A DNA stretch of 45,720 nt from Gammaproteobacteria bacterium (lineage in GTDB: Bacteria; Pseudomonadota; Gammaproteobacteria; SZUA-152): assembly GCA_022627515.1 (NCBI GenBank), contig JAKEGK010000015.1, positions 1 to 45,720 of the forward strand, given 5' to 3'. The translations under genes were made by a program, and so were the position numbers. The notes below the pieces were generated by a model. That model was not told the origin of the DNA and did no database searches. It saw only the letters and a list, made by a program, of their open reading frames with translations. Below, piece by piece: positions 18,421-26,923 of the stretch; position 1 is the stretch's first letter, and each line of letters opens with the position of its first letter.

Positions 18421-19663
18421 AGCGCAATGCCTCCGCCGGCTGGGTACGCGCGCCCCGCCATGCCGGGTAAATGGTGAATAACAGGCTTAACAAAAATGCC
18501 ACCACGGTGATTTGAATAACATCATCCCCGTGCAGCTCCGAAGGGAAATCGCTGATGTAATACACGTCGGCCGGCATAAAGTCCACGCCGAAAAGATTTT
18601 CGATAAATGGCACGACGATATCGACATTTAATGCCAATGCTACTCCCCCTATCGCGCCCAGCACATTGCCGATCACGCCAATCACCGCGCCCTGAATCAG
18701 GAATATCAACATGATGCTGCGGGGCTTGGCGCCCAGGGTTCTCAAAATGGCAATGTCGGCCTGCTTGTCCGTGACCACCATGACCAATGACGCCATGATG
18801 TTAAAAGCCGCTACGGCAACTATCAGCATTAAAATAAAAAACATCATGCGCTTTTCAATATTCACCGCCCGGAAAAAATTGGCGTGCTGCAAGGTCCAGT
18901 CGCTAAGCCAATACAAACCGGGCAAGGTTCTGGAAAGATCCTGCCGCACCCACGGCGCCTGAAACAGATCATCCAGTTTCAGGCGTATCCCGGTGACATT
19001 ATCGTTCATGCGGAAAAGTTTGGCGGCATCGTCGATATGTATAAAAGACATTGCCGTATCGTAGTCGTTATGACCTACTTCAAACACCCCCACAACAGTG
19101 AACCGTTTCAAGCGGGGCAATATGCCGGCGGGCGTGGTCATGGCCTGGGGAGTCACGAGGGTGACTTTTTCCCCCATTACGACACCCAGCGCCCTTGCCA
19201 GACCTTTGCCCAGAATAATATTGTATGCCCCGGGTTGCAGGTCCGATAATTGTCCCTGCAGCATTTTTTCCCACACATTGGAAACCTGCGTCTCATCACT
19301 GGGCAGCACACCTCGAATAATGGTGCCACTGACTTCCTGGCCAAAGGTCAACATGCCTTCCGCCTTGATGTATGGCGCTATTCCCACGATACGGGGATGC
19401 AATTTCAATATTTGTCCCGCAACGTTGCGCCAGTCTTTAAGCTCTCCCTCATAACCGCTCACCGTGATATGAGACGCCATGCCCAAAATCCGCTCTCTCA
19501 ATTCGGTAATAAAACCATTCATCACTGACAGTACAGTGATTAATGCCGTGACGCCAAGCGCAATACCCGCCATGGACGAAAAGGATATAAAGGAAATGAA
19601 TTGATTGCGGCGTTTGGCGCGGATGTAGCGCAAGCCGACAAACAGTTCCAGAGGTTTAAACAT
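18413..19663 (-). CDS. lolC: Lipoprotein-releasing system permease LolC/LolF-like
   Basis: 416 residues with the LolC family architecture. The N-terminus is [24 protein letters not shown], with a first helix at about 28-50. A large periplasmic MacB-type domain follows, then three C-terminal helices (about 270-300, 315-345 and 375-400). Residues 172-186 ([15 protein letters not shown]) fit the Pro-bounded Hook that binds LolA in LolC. As only one permease gene accompanies lolD, it may act as a homodimer (LolF type) instead of a LolC/LolE pair, unless lolE is elsewhere. ATG start without an evident Shine-Dalgarno. Confidence 0.9.
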   Translation of the reverse strand: MFKPLELFVGLRYIRAKRRNQFISFISFSSMAGIALGVTALITVLSVMNGFITELRERILGMASHITVSGYEGELKDWRNVAGQILKLHPRIVGIAPYIKAEGMLTFGQEVSGTIIRGVLPSDETQVSNVWEKMLQGQLSDLQPGAYNIILGKGLARALGVVMGEKVTLVTPQAMTTPAGILPRLKRFTVVGVFEVGHNDYDTAMSFIHIDDAAKLFRMNDNVTGIRLKLDDLFQAPWVRQDLSRTLPGLYWLSDWTLQHANFFRAVNIEKRMMFFILMLIVAVAAFNIMASLVMVVTDKQADIAILRTLGAKPRSIMLIFLIQGAVIGVIGNVLGAIGGVALALNVDIVVPFIENLFGVDFMPADVYYISDFPSELHGDDVIQITVVAFLLSLLFTIYPAWRGARTQPAEALRYE

Positions 19664-19722
19664 GCTAATTTATACCGCTAATTTTTATGAATTTGCCTTT
19701 GGCGACACCGGTTTGATTGGGG

Positions 19723-19905
19723 CCTATCTCAAAATTACAATTCAGCAAAAGTAGCCGCGGCGCCCAGGTTGTCGACATCGGTGGGGTATTTCAAAACACG
19801 CTGTAAATACATCCATGTAAACTCGGCGGTGGCATCCATGCCGCCGGCGGTTTTGAAATACACCCCCTGAAATCGCTAACTAACCAATTTTGAGATAGGT
19901 TCTAG
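19723..19905. repeat. Composite inverted-repeat element (MITE-like)
   Basis: The 431-base gap between lolC (19663) and the haem-protein gene (20095) has no convincing ORF but is highly structured. Outer arms CCTATCTCAAAATT (19723-19736) and AATTTTGAGATAGG (19886-19899) are perfect 14-bp inverted copies. The right arm extends to TCTAG, as in the repeat at 17678. Inside, GTATTTCAAAAC (19786-19797) and GTTTTGAAATAC (19850-19861) form a second perfect 12-bp pair. At the centre, CGGCGGTGGCAT and ATGCCGCCGG (19823-19850) form a third stem around a CC loop. No transposase is present. It could be a mobile miniature element or a nested insertion of one repeat within another. Confidence 0.7.
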
Positions 19906-20002
19906 TTAACAGTCCGCGCCGATACTAGCATGGCTGTGAATCGATGTCATACGCTCTTCTTGTCCCATGCAAATGGTTGCATTTTACTCAGTAGTCACCT
20001 GT

Positions 20003-20035
20003 AAAAATGCCGTGGCTGGATAACGCGAACGGCAT
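20003..20035 (-). terminator. Possible terminator of the haem-protein gene
   Basis: On the minus strand, ATGCCG pairs with CGGCAT (20030-20035 with 20007-20012) around a 17-nt loop and is followed by a run of five T (20007-20003). It lies about 60 nt past the stop at 20095. The stem is short for the loop size. Confidence 0.35.
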
Positions 20036-20094
20036 GCGGGTGGGTTTTGTAATGTAACAGTTTATCAACTTAAGCGAAGTTCATACGGAAGATA

Positions 20095-20850
20095 CTACAC
20101 ATCGTACATGAGATTTTCATCCGGTTTGAAAAACCACATCTGGTACAACGAAATCAACGCTTGCGCACCGAAACTCACACCCATTACTCCACCGCTGATA
20201 AGTACAACATAAGCAAAAGGTGGAAAAATCTTGGTGAGATACCAGGAGGCAATGTCAAATAAAATTGATAAAAATGGCAAAGCGATAATCAGGCATTTCA
20301 GCCATTTCAGTTTCAAATAGGCATGGCAAAAAATCGTTCCCATTATAAAAAATATAAACGTCAAACCGAACAGGTGAATGTGTGAAACGCGAACCAGGGT
20401 GAAGATATCCATACCGGTATCCATTTCCGCGGTCTTTGCCACGTTCGCGTGGCCTTTCAGATTTGGAATATGGGGATTGCTGCCGTCGTGACAGATATTA
20501 CAGCGTTGGTCTATGATGCTTTCCACTGTCGCAAAATCCTCGTTCTTTGCGCCGCGCCGCACCCAGGCAATAATTTCATCCTTTTCCTTGGCCGGCAGCA
20601 TGTTGGCCATCGGCCCCTTTAACGCCGCTTCGATACGGGTATCACTCTTACTACCGCTATAAGCGATTATCAGGTCATTTACTGACAACATTGGATTGCC
20701 ATCCCGGCCAGCATGCGATTCAAAAATATAAATCATCGCGAACATGTAACCCGTGCTCAATACGATGATTGCCGAGCTGAACAAGGTCCGTTGCCCCAAT
20801 GGTAAAAAAGAAAAATGCACACAGCGAGGAGCAGGCTGATTGGTAGACAC
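20095..20850 (-). CDS. Membrane-bound c-type haem protein of unknown function
   Basis: 251 residues from GTG at 20848-20850, which has AAGGAG six bases upstream; a GTG 26 codons earlier has no ribosome site. The first membrane helix is at about 24-44. A periplasmic domain follows with a single CxxCH haem site, CNICH at 117-121. Then come three helices beginning at VRVSHIHLFGLTFIFFIMG, with conserved-looking His residues that could ligate haem or metal. The layout suggests an electron-transfer or gas-sensing subunit. I recognise the pattern as a conserved proteobacterial type but cannot assign a reaction. An FNR-type box lies 102 nt upstream. No oxidase genes are adjacent. Confidence 0.75.
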   Translation of the reverse strand: MSTNQPAPRCVHFSFLPLGQRTLFSSAIIVLSTGYMFAMIYIFESHAGRDGNPMLSVNDLIIAYSGSKSDTRIEAALKGPMANMLPAKEKDEIIAWVRRGAKNEDFATVESIIDQRCNICHDGSNPHIPNLKGHANVAKTAEMDTGMDIFTLVRVSHIHLFGLTFIFFIMGTIFCHAYLKLKWLKCLIIALPFLSILFDIASWYLTKIFPPFAYVVLISGGVMGVSFGAQALISLYQMWFFKPDENLMYDV

Positions 20851-21197
20851 GATTAACTCCTTTTTTGATTCGTGTAGTTGTTTCTTGTTTCGTATTATCG
20901 GGGATGTTACCTGCCGGAAGATTAACACAGCGCAGGCGATATTTCTTGATATATATCAGCACCACAACATTTACAAACTTACAGTGAATGGCCGCCAGAT
21001 ATTATCATTTTTCGCCTGGAAATTTGATGAATATTTTTGTCATGCAAGGGAGACTTCCGGCCGATTTTTGCCGATTACCGGTTTGTTTGTTGCACTGCCG
21101 GCACGATCAGGCGCTGTCAAGCAAGGCAAAATATTCCTTTAAGCGCTATCGTTGTACTGCGGTTAATGCAATATCAGCGGCCCAGGCAATATGCCGG
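20851..21197. other. Intergenic region upstream of the haem-protein gene
   Basis: This gap of about 350 bases holds no supported gene. Short open frames lack ribosome sites and family resemblance. The one clear element is the FNR-like dyad at 20946-20959. The rest has no strong hairpin or long repeat that I can see. Transcription into the haem-protein gene probably begins here rather than in the secreted-protein gene upstream. Confidence 0.6.
20946..20959 (-). promoter_or_regulatory. FNR/ANR/DNR-type binding site
   Basis: TTGAT-ATAT-ATCAG matches the FNR-family consensus TTGAT-N4-ATCAA at 9 of 10 positions. If it acts as a class II site (centre at -41.5), transcription toward the haem-protein gene would start near 20911, with TAATCT at 20924-20919 as a poor -10, leaving a leader of about 60 nt. 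A site of this quality in a gap that leads only into a c-type haem gene is plausible regulation by oxygen or nitric oxide. Confidence 0.55.
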
Positions 21198-21725
21198 TCA
21201 CTCACACTTGCCGGTGCATTTAATTAACAGTTGAGCGCAACTGATTTGCGCAAAGTCATCCTTGATTTCCGCCACCACTCCAGAGCCTGAATGCACCATC
21301 CAGGCGTTGTTACACTGTTTTTTATGGGAAATGTAGTAGGGTTCGCCTATCCAGGAAACATTGGCGCAGGCGGGACCGCCGATACCGAAATGTATGCCAA
21401 CCTCATAATCACCGCATAACAATCCGCTATGTTTAATTTCCGCTTCCACACTAAACTCGCCGTTTTCCTTTAACCAGGCTACCGCATTGTCAAACTTAAA
21501 ATCCAGTTTCTGCGGCAGGCCACCATCTACAATATCCATCGACTTGCGCGCCACCGCGGAATATTTTTTCACGACGGTTTTTTTCTCAGCGGTTTTTTTC
21601 TCAGCGAATGTGGACGTTGACCAGAGCATTCCGGCGCCCGCAATGAGGCAAAGCAAAAGCTTGATTGATGAATTGCAGCTATCAACGATGCCGCCGGTAT
21701 TTTGTCTGCCTTGAAGTCCGATCAT
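21198..21725 (-). CDS. Small secreted cysteine-containing protein, unknown family
   Basis: 175 residues. The ATG follows an AGGGTGAGG tract. An N-terminal extension precedes a hydrophobic signal core (LLLCLIAGAGMLWSTSTFA), and cleavage before EKK is likely. A Lys-rich linker contains a 15-bp tandem duplication encoding AEKKT twice. The mature part ends in a cluster of Cys residues (CGDYEVG, PACANVSW, KKQCNNAW, ISCAQLLIKCTGKCE) that could form disulfides in the periplasm. No enzymatic motif is recognised. I cannot assign a function. Confidence 0.68.
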   Translation of the reverse strand: MIGLQGRQNTGGIVDSCNSSIKLLLCLIAGAGMLWSTSTFAEKKTAEKKTVVKKYSAVARKSMDIVDGGLPQKLDFKFDNAVAWLKENGEFSVEAEIKHSGLLCGDYEVGIHFGIGGPACANVSWIGEPYYISHKKQCNNAWMVHSGSGVVAEIKDDFAQISCAQLLIKCTGKCE

Positions 21726-21872
21726 GCCTCACCCTCTTTACTACTTGTAAATTCTTGTAAATTATTTCAGCGCACATTTCACTGCAATCAATCATAAACA
21801 AAAACTTCATATACTAACAGTGCTTCACCGCAAACAGCGGTTCAACGCGAATGACTGATGTTCACTGCTTCG

Positions 21873-22349
21873 TTATTTTTTTATCGCAATATAAATTTCA
21901 ATCCTGGCCGGATTGTCATCGCTATAAAGTTCAAAATCCGTGGTAAATGCCCGGGCATAATCCGCGGTGCTGGAAAAATATTCCCATATTGTTTGCCACG
22001 TTGAATAAATAACCGCTGGCATATCTCCTTCGCTGGCAAAAACCAGGTAAAGAGCCTCGGGGACATTAACTGCCGCGAAACCTTCTGGCAACGCAACAAT
22101 GTCCGATACCTCCCGGCCTGCAATAAGTGAATAATGGCCGCGCTGTTCGTTATCGTAGTCAGTATATACGCCAAATAGCGTACCTTCATCCACCCTGTTT
22201 GGAATTTGTTCTTCAATGTTTTCAGTAAAAAACCGTTGCCACAAAGCCGGAATGCAGGCGGTTTCCGGATTTGATTCCACCGTGTTGGAGGTCGAGGTTT
22301 TTATACCGGCAATTTTCTTGCCGCCGACAAATTTTTCGTATATTTCCAT
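21873..22349 (-). CDS. GyrI-like/AraC effector-binding domain protein
   Basis: 158 residues comprising a stand-alone effector-binding domain of the Rob/SbmC (GyrI) type: N-terminal EKFVGGKKIAGIKTSTSN, central LFGVYTDYDNEQRGHYSLIAGREV, WQTIWEYFSSTADYARAFTTDFELY, and the closing ARIEIYIAIKK. The family binds small hydrophobic or cationic compounds, either fused to regulators or alone (as in SbmC, or as hydrolases of toxic compounds). There is no DNA-binding domain here. It is preceded by a reasonable promoter and separated from the amidase gene by about 96 nt. Confidence 0.82.
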   Translation of the reverse strand: MEIYEKFVGGKKIAGIKTSTSNTVESNPETACIPALWQRFFTENIEEQIPNRVDEGTLFGVYTDYDNEQRGHYSLIAGREVSDIVALPEGFAAVNVPEALYLVFASEGDMPAVIYSTWQTIWEYFSSTADYARAFTTDFELYSDDNPARIEIYIAIKK

Positions 22350-22390
22350 AGCTAGATTATCCTGTCGTTACTACCTGAGCTTCGCGTGGA

Positions 22391-22420
22391 CTTATATCGG
22401 GATAAACCATTCACTCACAA
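22391..22420 (-). promoter_or_regulatory. Candidate promoter of the GyrI-like gene
   Basis: On the minus strand, TTGTGA (22420-22415), an 18-bp spacer, then TATAAG (22396-22391). Predicted start near 22384, about 35 nt before the ATG at 22349. Confidence 0.4.
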
Positions 22421-22445
22421 ACCTGTGCCCGGATCAAAATGACTC

Positions 22446-24029
22446 TCAGGGAAATCGCGGCGGTGGTTTGCGGTGATGGGTTGCCTGTTCATAAGCATAC
22501 GCAAATGTAAAAAGGTTCGCCTCACTAAACGGCCTTGCCAAAAATTGCAGGCCGGCAGGCAACCCTTGTCCGGTAAATCCCATGGGCACTGTAATCGCCG
22601 GTTGCCCACTGTGCGGCGCGATAATGGGGCTGTTATTTCCGTGCGGCGAATCGAGGTCACCGATCAAACGCGGCGGATTATTCCATGTGGGATAAACAAT
22701 CGCGTCAATGTTATGCTCGTCCATGGCCTTTACTACAGCATCCCGCAATGCTTTGCGCCTTGGATCGCCTTCGACATCCACACAGGGTATTTCCTGTTGT
22801 TCCGGCGGGACGTTCTGCGACATGGCCCATTCCATACCGCCTTTGCTTGATTCATGAAACTGTCTGGCATCCACAATATCCTCAAGCTTTTTCACCGGCG
22901 CGGACGGACCCAGCGATGTGAAATAATTATTTATATCGTAGCGAAACCGGCTGCAAAATCCTGTCGCTTTGGTTAACTGTTCCAGATTTTCTATACCAAA
23001 CGGATCGATAATTTCCGCTCCCAATGCCCGCATATCATTTAACGCGCGCTCGAATAAAGCAATTATTTCCTGATCCGCGTCCGGCGCGTCACTGATGTCC
23101 CTTAACACGCCAATACGCGCGCCTTGCAAACCGTCTTTTTTCAGATAGACAAGGTAATCGTCCGGCAGTTTTCCATTACTCTGATGCGTTTCGGGATCAG
23201 CGGGATCATAGCCGTCAATGACATTAAATATCCGGGCCGCATCCTCGACAGTGCGTGACATAGGTCCTGCTATATCACGATTAAATAACAAAGGTATTAC
23301 ACCATCGCGGCTGGTGGCGCCGATCGTGGAACGAATACCTACGAGCGCCAGATGCGAGGCCGGTCCCCGGATGGAATTACCGGTATCGGTGCCCATTCCC
23401 ACAAGCCCGAAATTCGCAGCCACCGCGGATGCGGTGCCGCCACTGGACCCGGCGGGCACCCGTTCCAGATCATAGGCGTTGCGTGTTTCCCCCAGTGTTG
23501 AACTGATGGTGAAATAAGGACTGAACGCCCACTCGGCCATATTGGATTTTGCAATAATAACCGCACCAGCCTCGCGCAGCTTCCGCACCATAAAGGCGTC
23601 ATCCGGCGGCAGTGAATTTTTCAGAACCATGGAACCGCCGGCGGTCGGCATATCCGCCGTATCAAAGTTGTCTTTTAAAATGACCGGCACACAATGCAAC
23701 TCCCTCAATTGACCTGTTTCTTCGAATTCCTTATCCAGCATAGCCGCGCGTTTACCGGCATTGGGATTTATCATCACAATCGCATTCAAACCTGACGGCC
23801 TGTCGTACTGTTTGATACGTTCCAAATAAATTCCCACCAGGCGCGCACAGGTAAGCGTTCCCGCGCGGAACGCCGCGTGCACATTGGCAATCGTGGTTTC
23901 CTGTACATTGTAGTTTGACGATATTTCTTTACTGGCAGAGGGTTTTTCATCGGGAGAAACCGTGCAGCCAATCAGAATACTCAGACAAGCTGCTAGAGAA
24001 AGTAGCTTGACGTTCAATTGAGATTTCAT
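22446..24029 (-). CDS. Amidase-signature family lipoprotein
   Basis: 527 residues. A lipoprotein signal ends in LSILIGC with lipid-bearing Cys22, so the enzyme is likely anchored in the envelope. The amidase-signature triad is complete: Lys119 (VILKDNFD), cis-Ser195 (AGSSGGTASA) and nucleophile Ser219 (GTDTGNSIRGPA), with the 24-residue Ser-Ser spacing seen in peptide amidase and FAAH. It hydrolyses an amide, but the substrate is unknown. The position outside the cytosol argues against GatA or the indoleacetamide hydrolases. Its ATG overlaps the mazG stop (ATGA). Confidence 0.9.
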   Translation of the reverse strand: MKSQLNVKLLSLAACLSILIGCTVSPDEKPSASKEISSNYNVQETTIANVHAAFRAGTLTCARLVGIYLERIKQYDRPSGLNAIVMINPNAGKRAAMLDKEFEETGQLRELHCVPVILKDNFDTADMPTAGGSMVLKNSLPPDDAFMVRKLREAGAVIIAKSNMAEWAFSPYFTISSTLGETRNAYDLERVPAGSSGGTASAVAANFGLVGMGTDTGNSIRGPASHLALVGIRSTIGATSRDGVIPLLFNRDIAGPMSRTVEDAARIFNVIDGYDPADPETHQSNGKLPDDYLVYLKKDGLQGARIGVLRDISDAPDADQEIIALFERALNDMRALGAEIIDPFGIENLEQLTKATGFCSRFRYDINNYFTSLGPSAPVKKLEDIVDARQFHESSKGGMEWAMSQNVPPEQQEIPCVDVEGDPRRKALRDAVVKAMDEHNIDAIVYPTWNNPPRLIGDLDSPHGNNSPIIAPHSGQPAITVPMGFTGQGLPAGLQFLARPFSEANLFTFAYAYEQATHHRKPPPRFP

Positions 24030-24853
24030 TCCCCGTCCTTCTCAATATCCGGTTTTTCCGCCTGCTTTATCTGCTGGTAAAGCTTTTCCATCTCATCAAG
24101 CGTCATACCGTCCAGCCGCCGGTTCTGTTCCCCCGCAAGTGTTTCAATGGCCCGGAAACGCCTTTCGAATTTTGTGTTGGAACTTCTTAACGCTGTTTCA
24201 GGATCAATTTCCAGATGCCGCGCCAGATTGGTTACGGCAAAAAACAGATCGCCAATTTCAGCTTCGATTTGCTGACGATCCGCCTGTTGGCGGATTTCCG
24301 TTTTGACTTCCTCGAGTTCTTCCGCGATTTTTTCGAAGACGGGCGGTAGCGATGTCCAGTCAAATCCAATCCGCGCCGCGCGCCGCTGTAATTTAACCGC
24401 GCGAGTCAGAGCCGGTAGCGCGATCGGGATACCATCGAGTATACCCGGTTTTTCCGTGCCCGCCTTACCGTGTAACTTTTGTTGCCTTTCCGCGTGTTTG
24501 TGTTTTTCCCAGGCATGAGTTTGTGACTTGGCGTCTTTGATTTTCGCACCGCCAAATACATGCGGATGACGCCGGAGCATTTTTTCCACAATGCTGGTCA
24601 CCACCCCGTCAAAATCAAAACAACTCTGCTCGGCGGCCATCTGGGTATGAAATACCACCTGAAATAAGAGATCTCCCAACTCCTCTTTTAAGTCGTCCAT
24701 ATCATGGCGCTGTATAGCGTCAGCCACTTCATAAGCTTCTTCTATGGTGTACGGTGCGATACTGTTAAAAGTTTGTTCGATATCCCAGGGGCAACCATGC
24801 TCAGGATGACGCAACTCTTTCATTATTCTCAATAATTTGTCGATTTTGCTCAA
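24026..24853 (-). CDS. mazG: Nucleoside triphosphate pyrophosphohydrolase MazG
   Basis: 275 residues. It hydrolyses (d)NTPs to monophosphates, cleaning the nucleotide pool. Two tandem MazG folds are visible. The N-terminal one carries the metal-binding pattern EEAYEVADAI...DDLKEELGDLLFQVVFH, and the C-terminal one EIRQQADRQQIEAEIGDLFFAVTNLARH. The N-terminus aligned by eye with the E. coli start (IDxLLxIMxxLRxPExGCPWD) points to TTG at 24851-24853, preceded by AAGGGA. An internal ATG at codon 11 would remove conserved residues. It is coupled to the amidase downstream. Confidence 0.93.
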   Translation of the reverse strand: MSKIDKLLRIMKELRHPEHGCPWDIEQTFNSIAPYTIEEAYEVADAIQRHDMDDLKEELGDLLFQVVFHTQMAAEQSCFDFDGVVTSIVEKMLRRHPHVFGGAKIKDAKSQTHAWEKHKHAERQQKLHGKAGTEKPGILDGIPIALPALTRAVKLQRRAARIGFDWTSLPPVFEKIAEELEEVKTEIRQQADRQQIEAEIGDLFFAVTNLARHLEIDPETALRSSNTKFERRFRAIETLAGEQNRRLDGMTLDEMEKLYQQIKQAEKPDIEKDGE

Positions 24854-25018
24854 TTTTCGTCCCTTAAGTTTTTGATAACAAATGAATTACGTCACAGAAA
24901 AGAATTCAATGAAGCGGGGCTTGTAGCCGACTTAAGTACTGTGATTTAATTCACTGTATAACTTTTCAACGTGTATGACACTGTTGCGCTATAAGCCTCG
25001 ATTCCGGTGCCGTAAAGT

Positions 25019-25582
25019 ATGCATAACTTATTGAAGTTAGCAAAATTATCAATTGCTGCTGCAACTTTGTTGGTTGCCGTGCCAATGGCTTATGCAGATA
25101 CACTCGAACCCTTGACCGAAGGCCAGGAAGCGTTTAATCGCGGTGATTACGCCAAAGCGTTGCAGCTATGGCAGCAATTGGCTGATAGCGGTCAACCCGA
25201 GGCACAGGTTTTTGTCGGTCTGGCCTACGCCAATGGCTGGGGCGTAAAGAAAAATCTTGAAGAAGCCTCCAATTGGTATATGCGCGCTGCCGAGAAAAAT
25301 AATCCTTCCGGACAATTTCTTTTAGGCTTGCATTATGTCACAACCGGCGTAAATCAATATGACGTGCGTGTTGGCATCAAATGGTTGAAACGCGCGGCGG
25401 ACAATGGCGACAAACAGGCAATTCAGTTCCTGAAGAAAGCCAAGAACCGCAACTGGTTCACTGATTTGAAAGGTGATTCCCAGATCGATCGTTATAAACT
25501 TGAACGGGAAGGCAAAAAAGCACTGGAAAGCTTTTCTATCACCGCCAACAACATGCCTAACCTGCCGGCACCCACACTCTAA
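25019..25582 (+). CDS. Secreted Sel1-repeat protein
   Basis: 187 residues. A signal peptide (MHNLLKLAKLSIAAATLLVAVPMAYA) is likely cleaved before DTLEP. Then come two to three Sel1-like helical repeats: GDYAKALQLWQQLADSGQPEAQVFVGLAYANGWGVKKN, LEEASNWYMRAAEKNNPSGQFLLGLHY and VGIKWLKRAADNGDKQAIQFLKKA. Such proteins are periplasmic adaptors in protein-protein contacts. The C-terminal 40 residues are unassigned. The gene is divergent from mazG and convergent with the lipocalin-like lipoprotein gene. A smaller related protein lies at 30498, on the far side of the transporter operon. Confidence 0.85.
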   Translation: MHNLLKLAKLSIAAATLLVAVPMAYADTLEPLTEGQEAFNRGDYAKALQLWQQLADSGQPEAQVFVGLAYANGWGVKKNLEEASNWYMRAAEKNNPSGQFLLGLHYVTTGVNQYDVRVGIKWLKRAADNGDKQAIQFLKKAKNRNWFTDLKGDSQIDRYKLEREGKKALESFSITANNMPNLPAPTL

Positions 25583-25681
25583 ATTGCCGGTCAATTCATC
25601 CACTGAAGACCACTTCCTGAAGCGTCCGCATTTTAAAGTCTAGCGACAGTAAATTCTTCTCCCAAAGTTATCAGGCAAAAA

Positions 25682-26923
25682 TCAGCGCACGTCATAACCC
25701 GCAAGCTCCACGTAGCCTTTGCCTGCCACGATAACGTTATTGTTCTTGTATTTGCCGGATACCTTGACCGCTCCTTCCCAATAACGAAAGGTGGTGTTCA
25801 GCTCCTGGTCTTCCACGGCAGGCGTAACCTGCAATTCCAGTGATTCTGAAGGAATGCTGATCTTCCATCCCGCTGGATAGGTAATATTGGAATGGGGGCT
25901 GCGCCATTGCCGGAGTACCTCAATGTTGAATTGATTTGCAGCAAGCTTGCGCGATTTACCGTCCTTTTCAACAATAGTGCCGGCGTTGTTCAAATCCAGA
26001 CTTCCGTCTTCCCGCCGCAATAAATAAATCACAATATCGCGATCATCATCCAACTGCAAAGCGAACCAGTCCCAACCTTCCTGACCTGGCTCCAGCTGGC
26101 TTGTTGACCATTCCCGGTCAAACCAACTGAGTCCGGACACCGATTCCTTCTGATCGTCAATAATAATACTGCCTGCAGTTGCCATCCTGGTAATTGAGTA
26201 ATAATAGGAGGCATTGCCGGCTTTCTCACCTTTGACACTTAAACCGTTGTCACCCTGCAGCACTACCGGTTTCGTCTGGTTCAAAACAAAAGCAATCGAG
26301 AATCCATCAGCTGCTGCCGATAATTGTATGGGGAACACCGCATCCCCTATAGATTCTACGGACCAGTCATTCAACCAGACTTTTAACTGTGTTGAATCAC
26401 CTTCCAGGCGATCCTTGAAATAAATACCCGCGCCCGCCAGCCCTTTTGCATCACGGTTAAACTGTTCGGCATAATAAAATTTATTATTATCAACATCAGT
26501 AACCGCAAAATGCGCCATGTATATATGGTTGGCGCGCCAGGCCGAAGTCTTGGCCGGCAAGCCTGATCCGCCACTCATGGTAAAGTTGGATGGCGCAATT
26601 TCCTGCCTGGAAGGATTCAGGGCAAAGCGAAAAAATGTCAACTCATAGCCAAAGCGATGGCCTTCGGCTGACTGCACATTGCCGGTAAAATACCACCACT
26701 CCTGACGATACTCCGGGTGAGCCGCGTGATCGCGCGGGAAGTCGAAGGCATACTCACGGAAAGCGCGCGCAAAATTTCCCGACGTATTATTGGTAAAAGC
26801 TTCAGCAAGGCTTACTGCATCACGTGATGACGGCTCACCTGATTTGCCACATCCCGCCGGCAATATCGCCAGCATCAGCGATACGCAAATCACTCGCAAG
26901 CAATCCAGCCTGTTATGCGTCAC
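25682..26923 (-). CDS. Lipocalin-like lipoprotein of the AttH/CrtC family
   Basis: 413 residues. A lipoprotein signal ends in LPAGC, then the AttH/CrtC pattern: HPEYRQEWWYFTGNVQSAEGHRFGYELTFFR, LSWFDREWSTSQL, and GWDWFALQLDDDRDIVIYLLRRED. The family includes hydroxyneurosporene synthase-like proteins and the AttH component encoded with ABC transporters. No carotenoid genes are near, so a carotenoid role is not supported. The GTG start abuts the permease stop (TAAGTG) with a GGGAGGAATAA ribosome site inside the permease end. It is the last gene of the three-gene operon and probably acts in the periplasm on whatever the transporter handles. Confidence 0.86.
   Translation of the reverse strand: MTHNRLDCLRVICVSLMLAILPAGCGKSGEPSSRDAVSLAEAFTNNTSGNFARAFREYAFDFPRDHAAHPEYRQEWWYFTGNVQSAEGHRFGYELTFFRFALNPSRQEIAPSNFTMSGGSGLPAKTSAWRANHIYMAHFAVTDVDNNKFYYAEQFNRDAKGLAGAGIYFKDRLEGDSTQLKVWLNDWSVESIGDAVFPIQLSAAADGFSIAFVLNQTKPVVLQGDNGLSVKGEKAGNASYYYSITRMATAGSIIIDDQKESVSGLSWFDREWSTSQLEPGQEGWDWFALQLDDDRDIVIYLLRREDGSLDLNNAGTIVEKDGKSRKLAANQFNIEVLRQWRSPHSNITYPAGWKISIPSESLELQVTPAVEDQELNTTFRYWEGAVKVSGKYKNNNVIVAGKGYVELAGYDVR

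Noticed and set aside
21744-21763. Tandem 10-bp repeat CTTGTAAATT upstream of the secreted-protein gene
   Set aside because: Short and low-complexity; two copies of this size can arise by slippage and no promoter geometry supports a function.
21827-21841. ACCGC-AAACA-GCGGT dyad after the GyrI-like gene
   Set aside because: 5-bp stem without a T-run; too weak to annotate.
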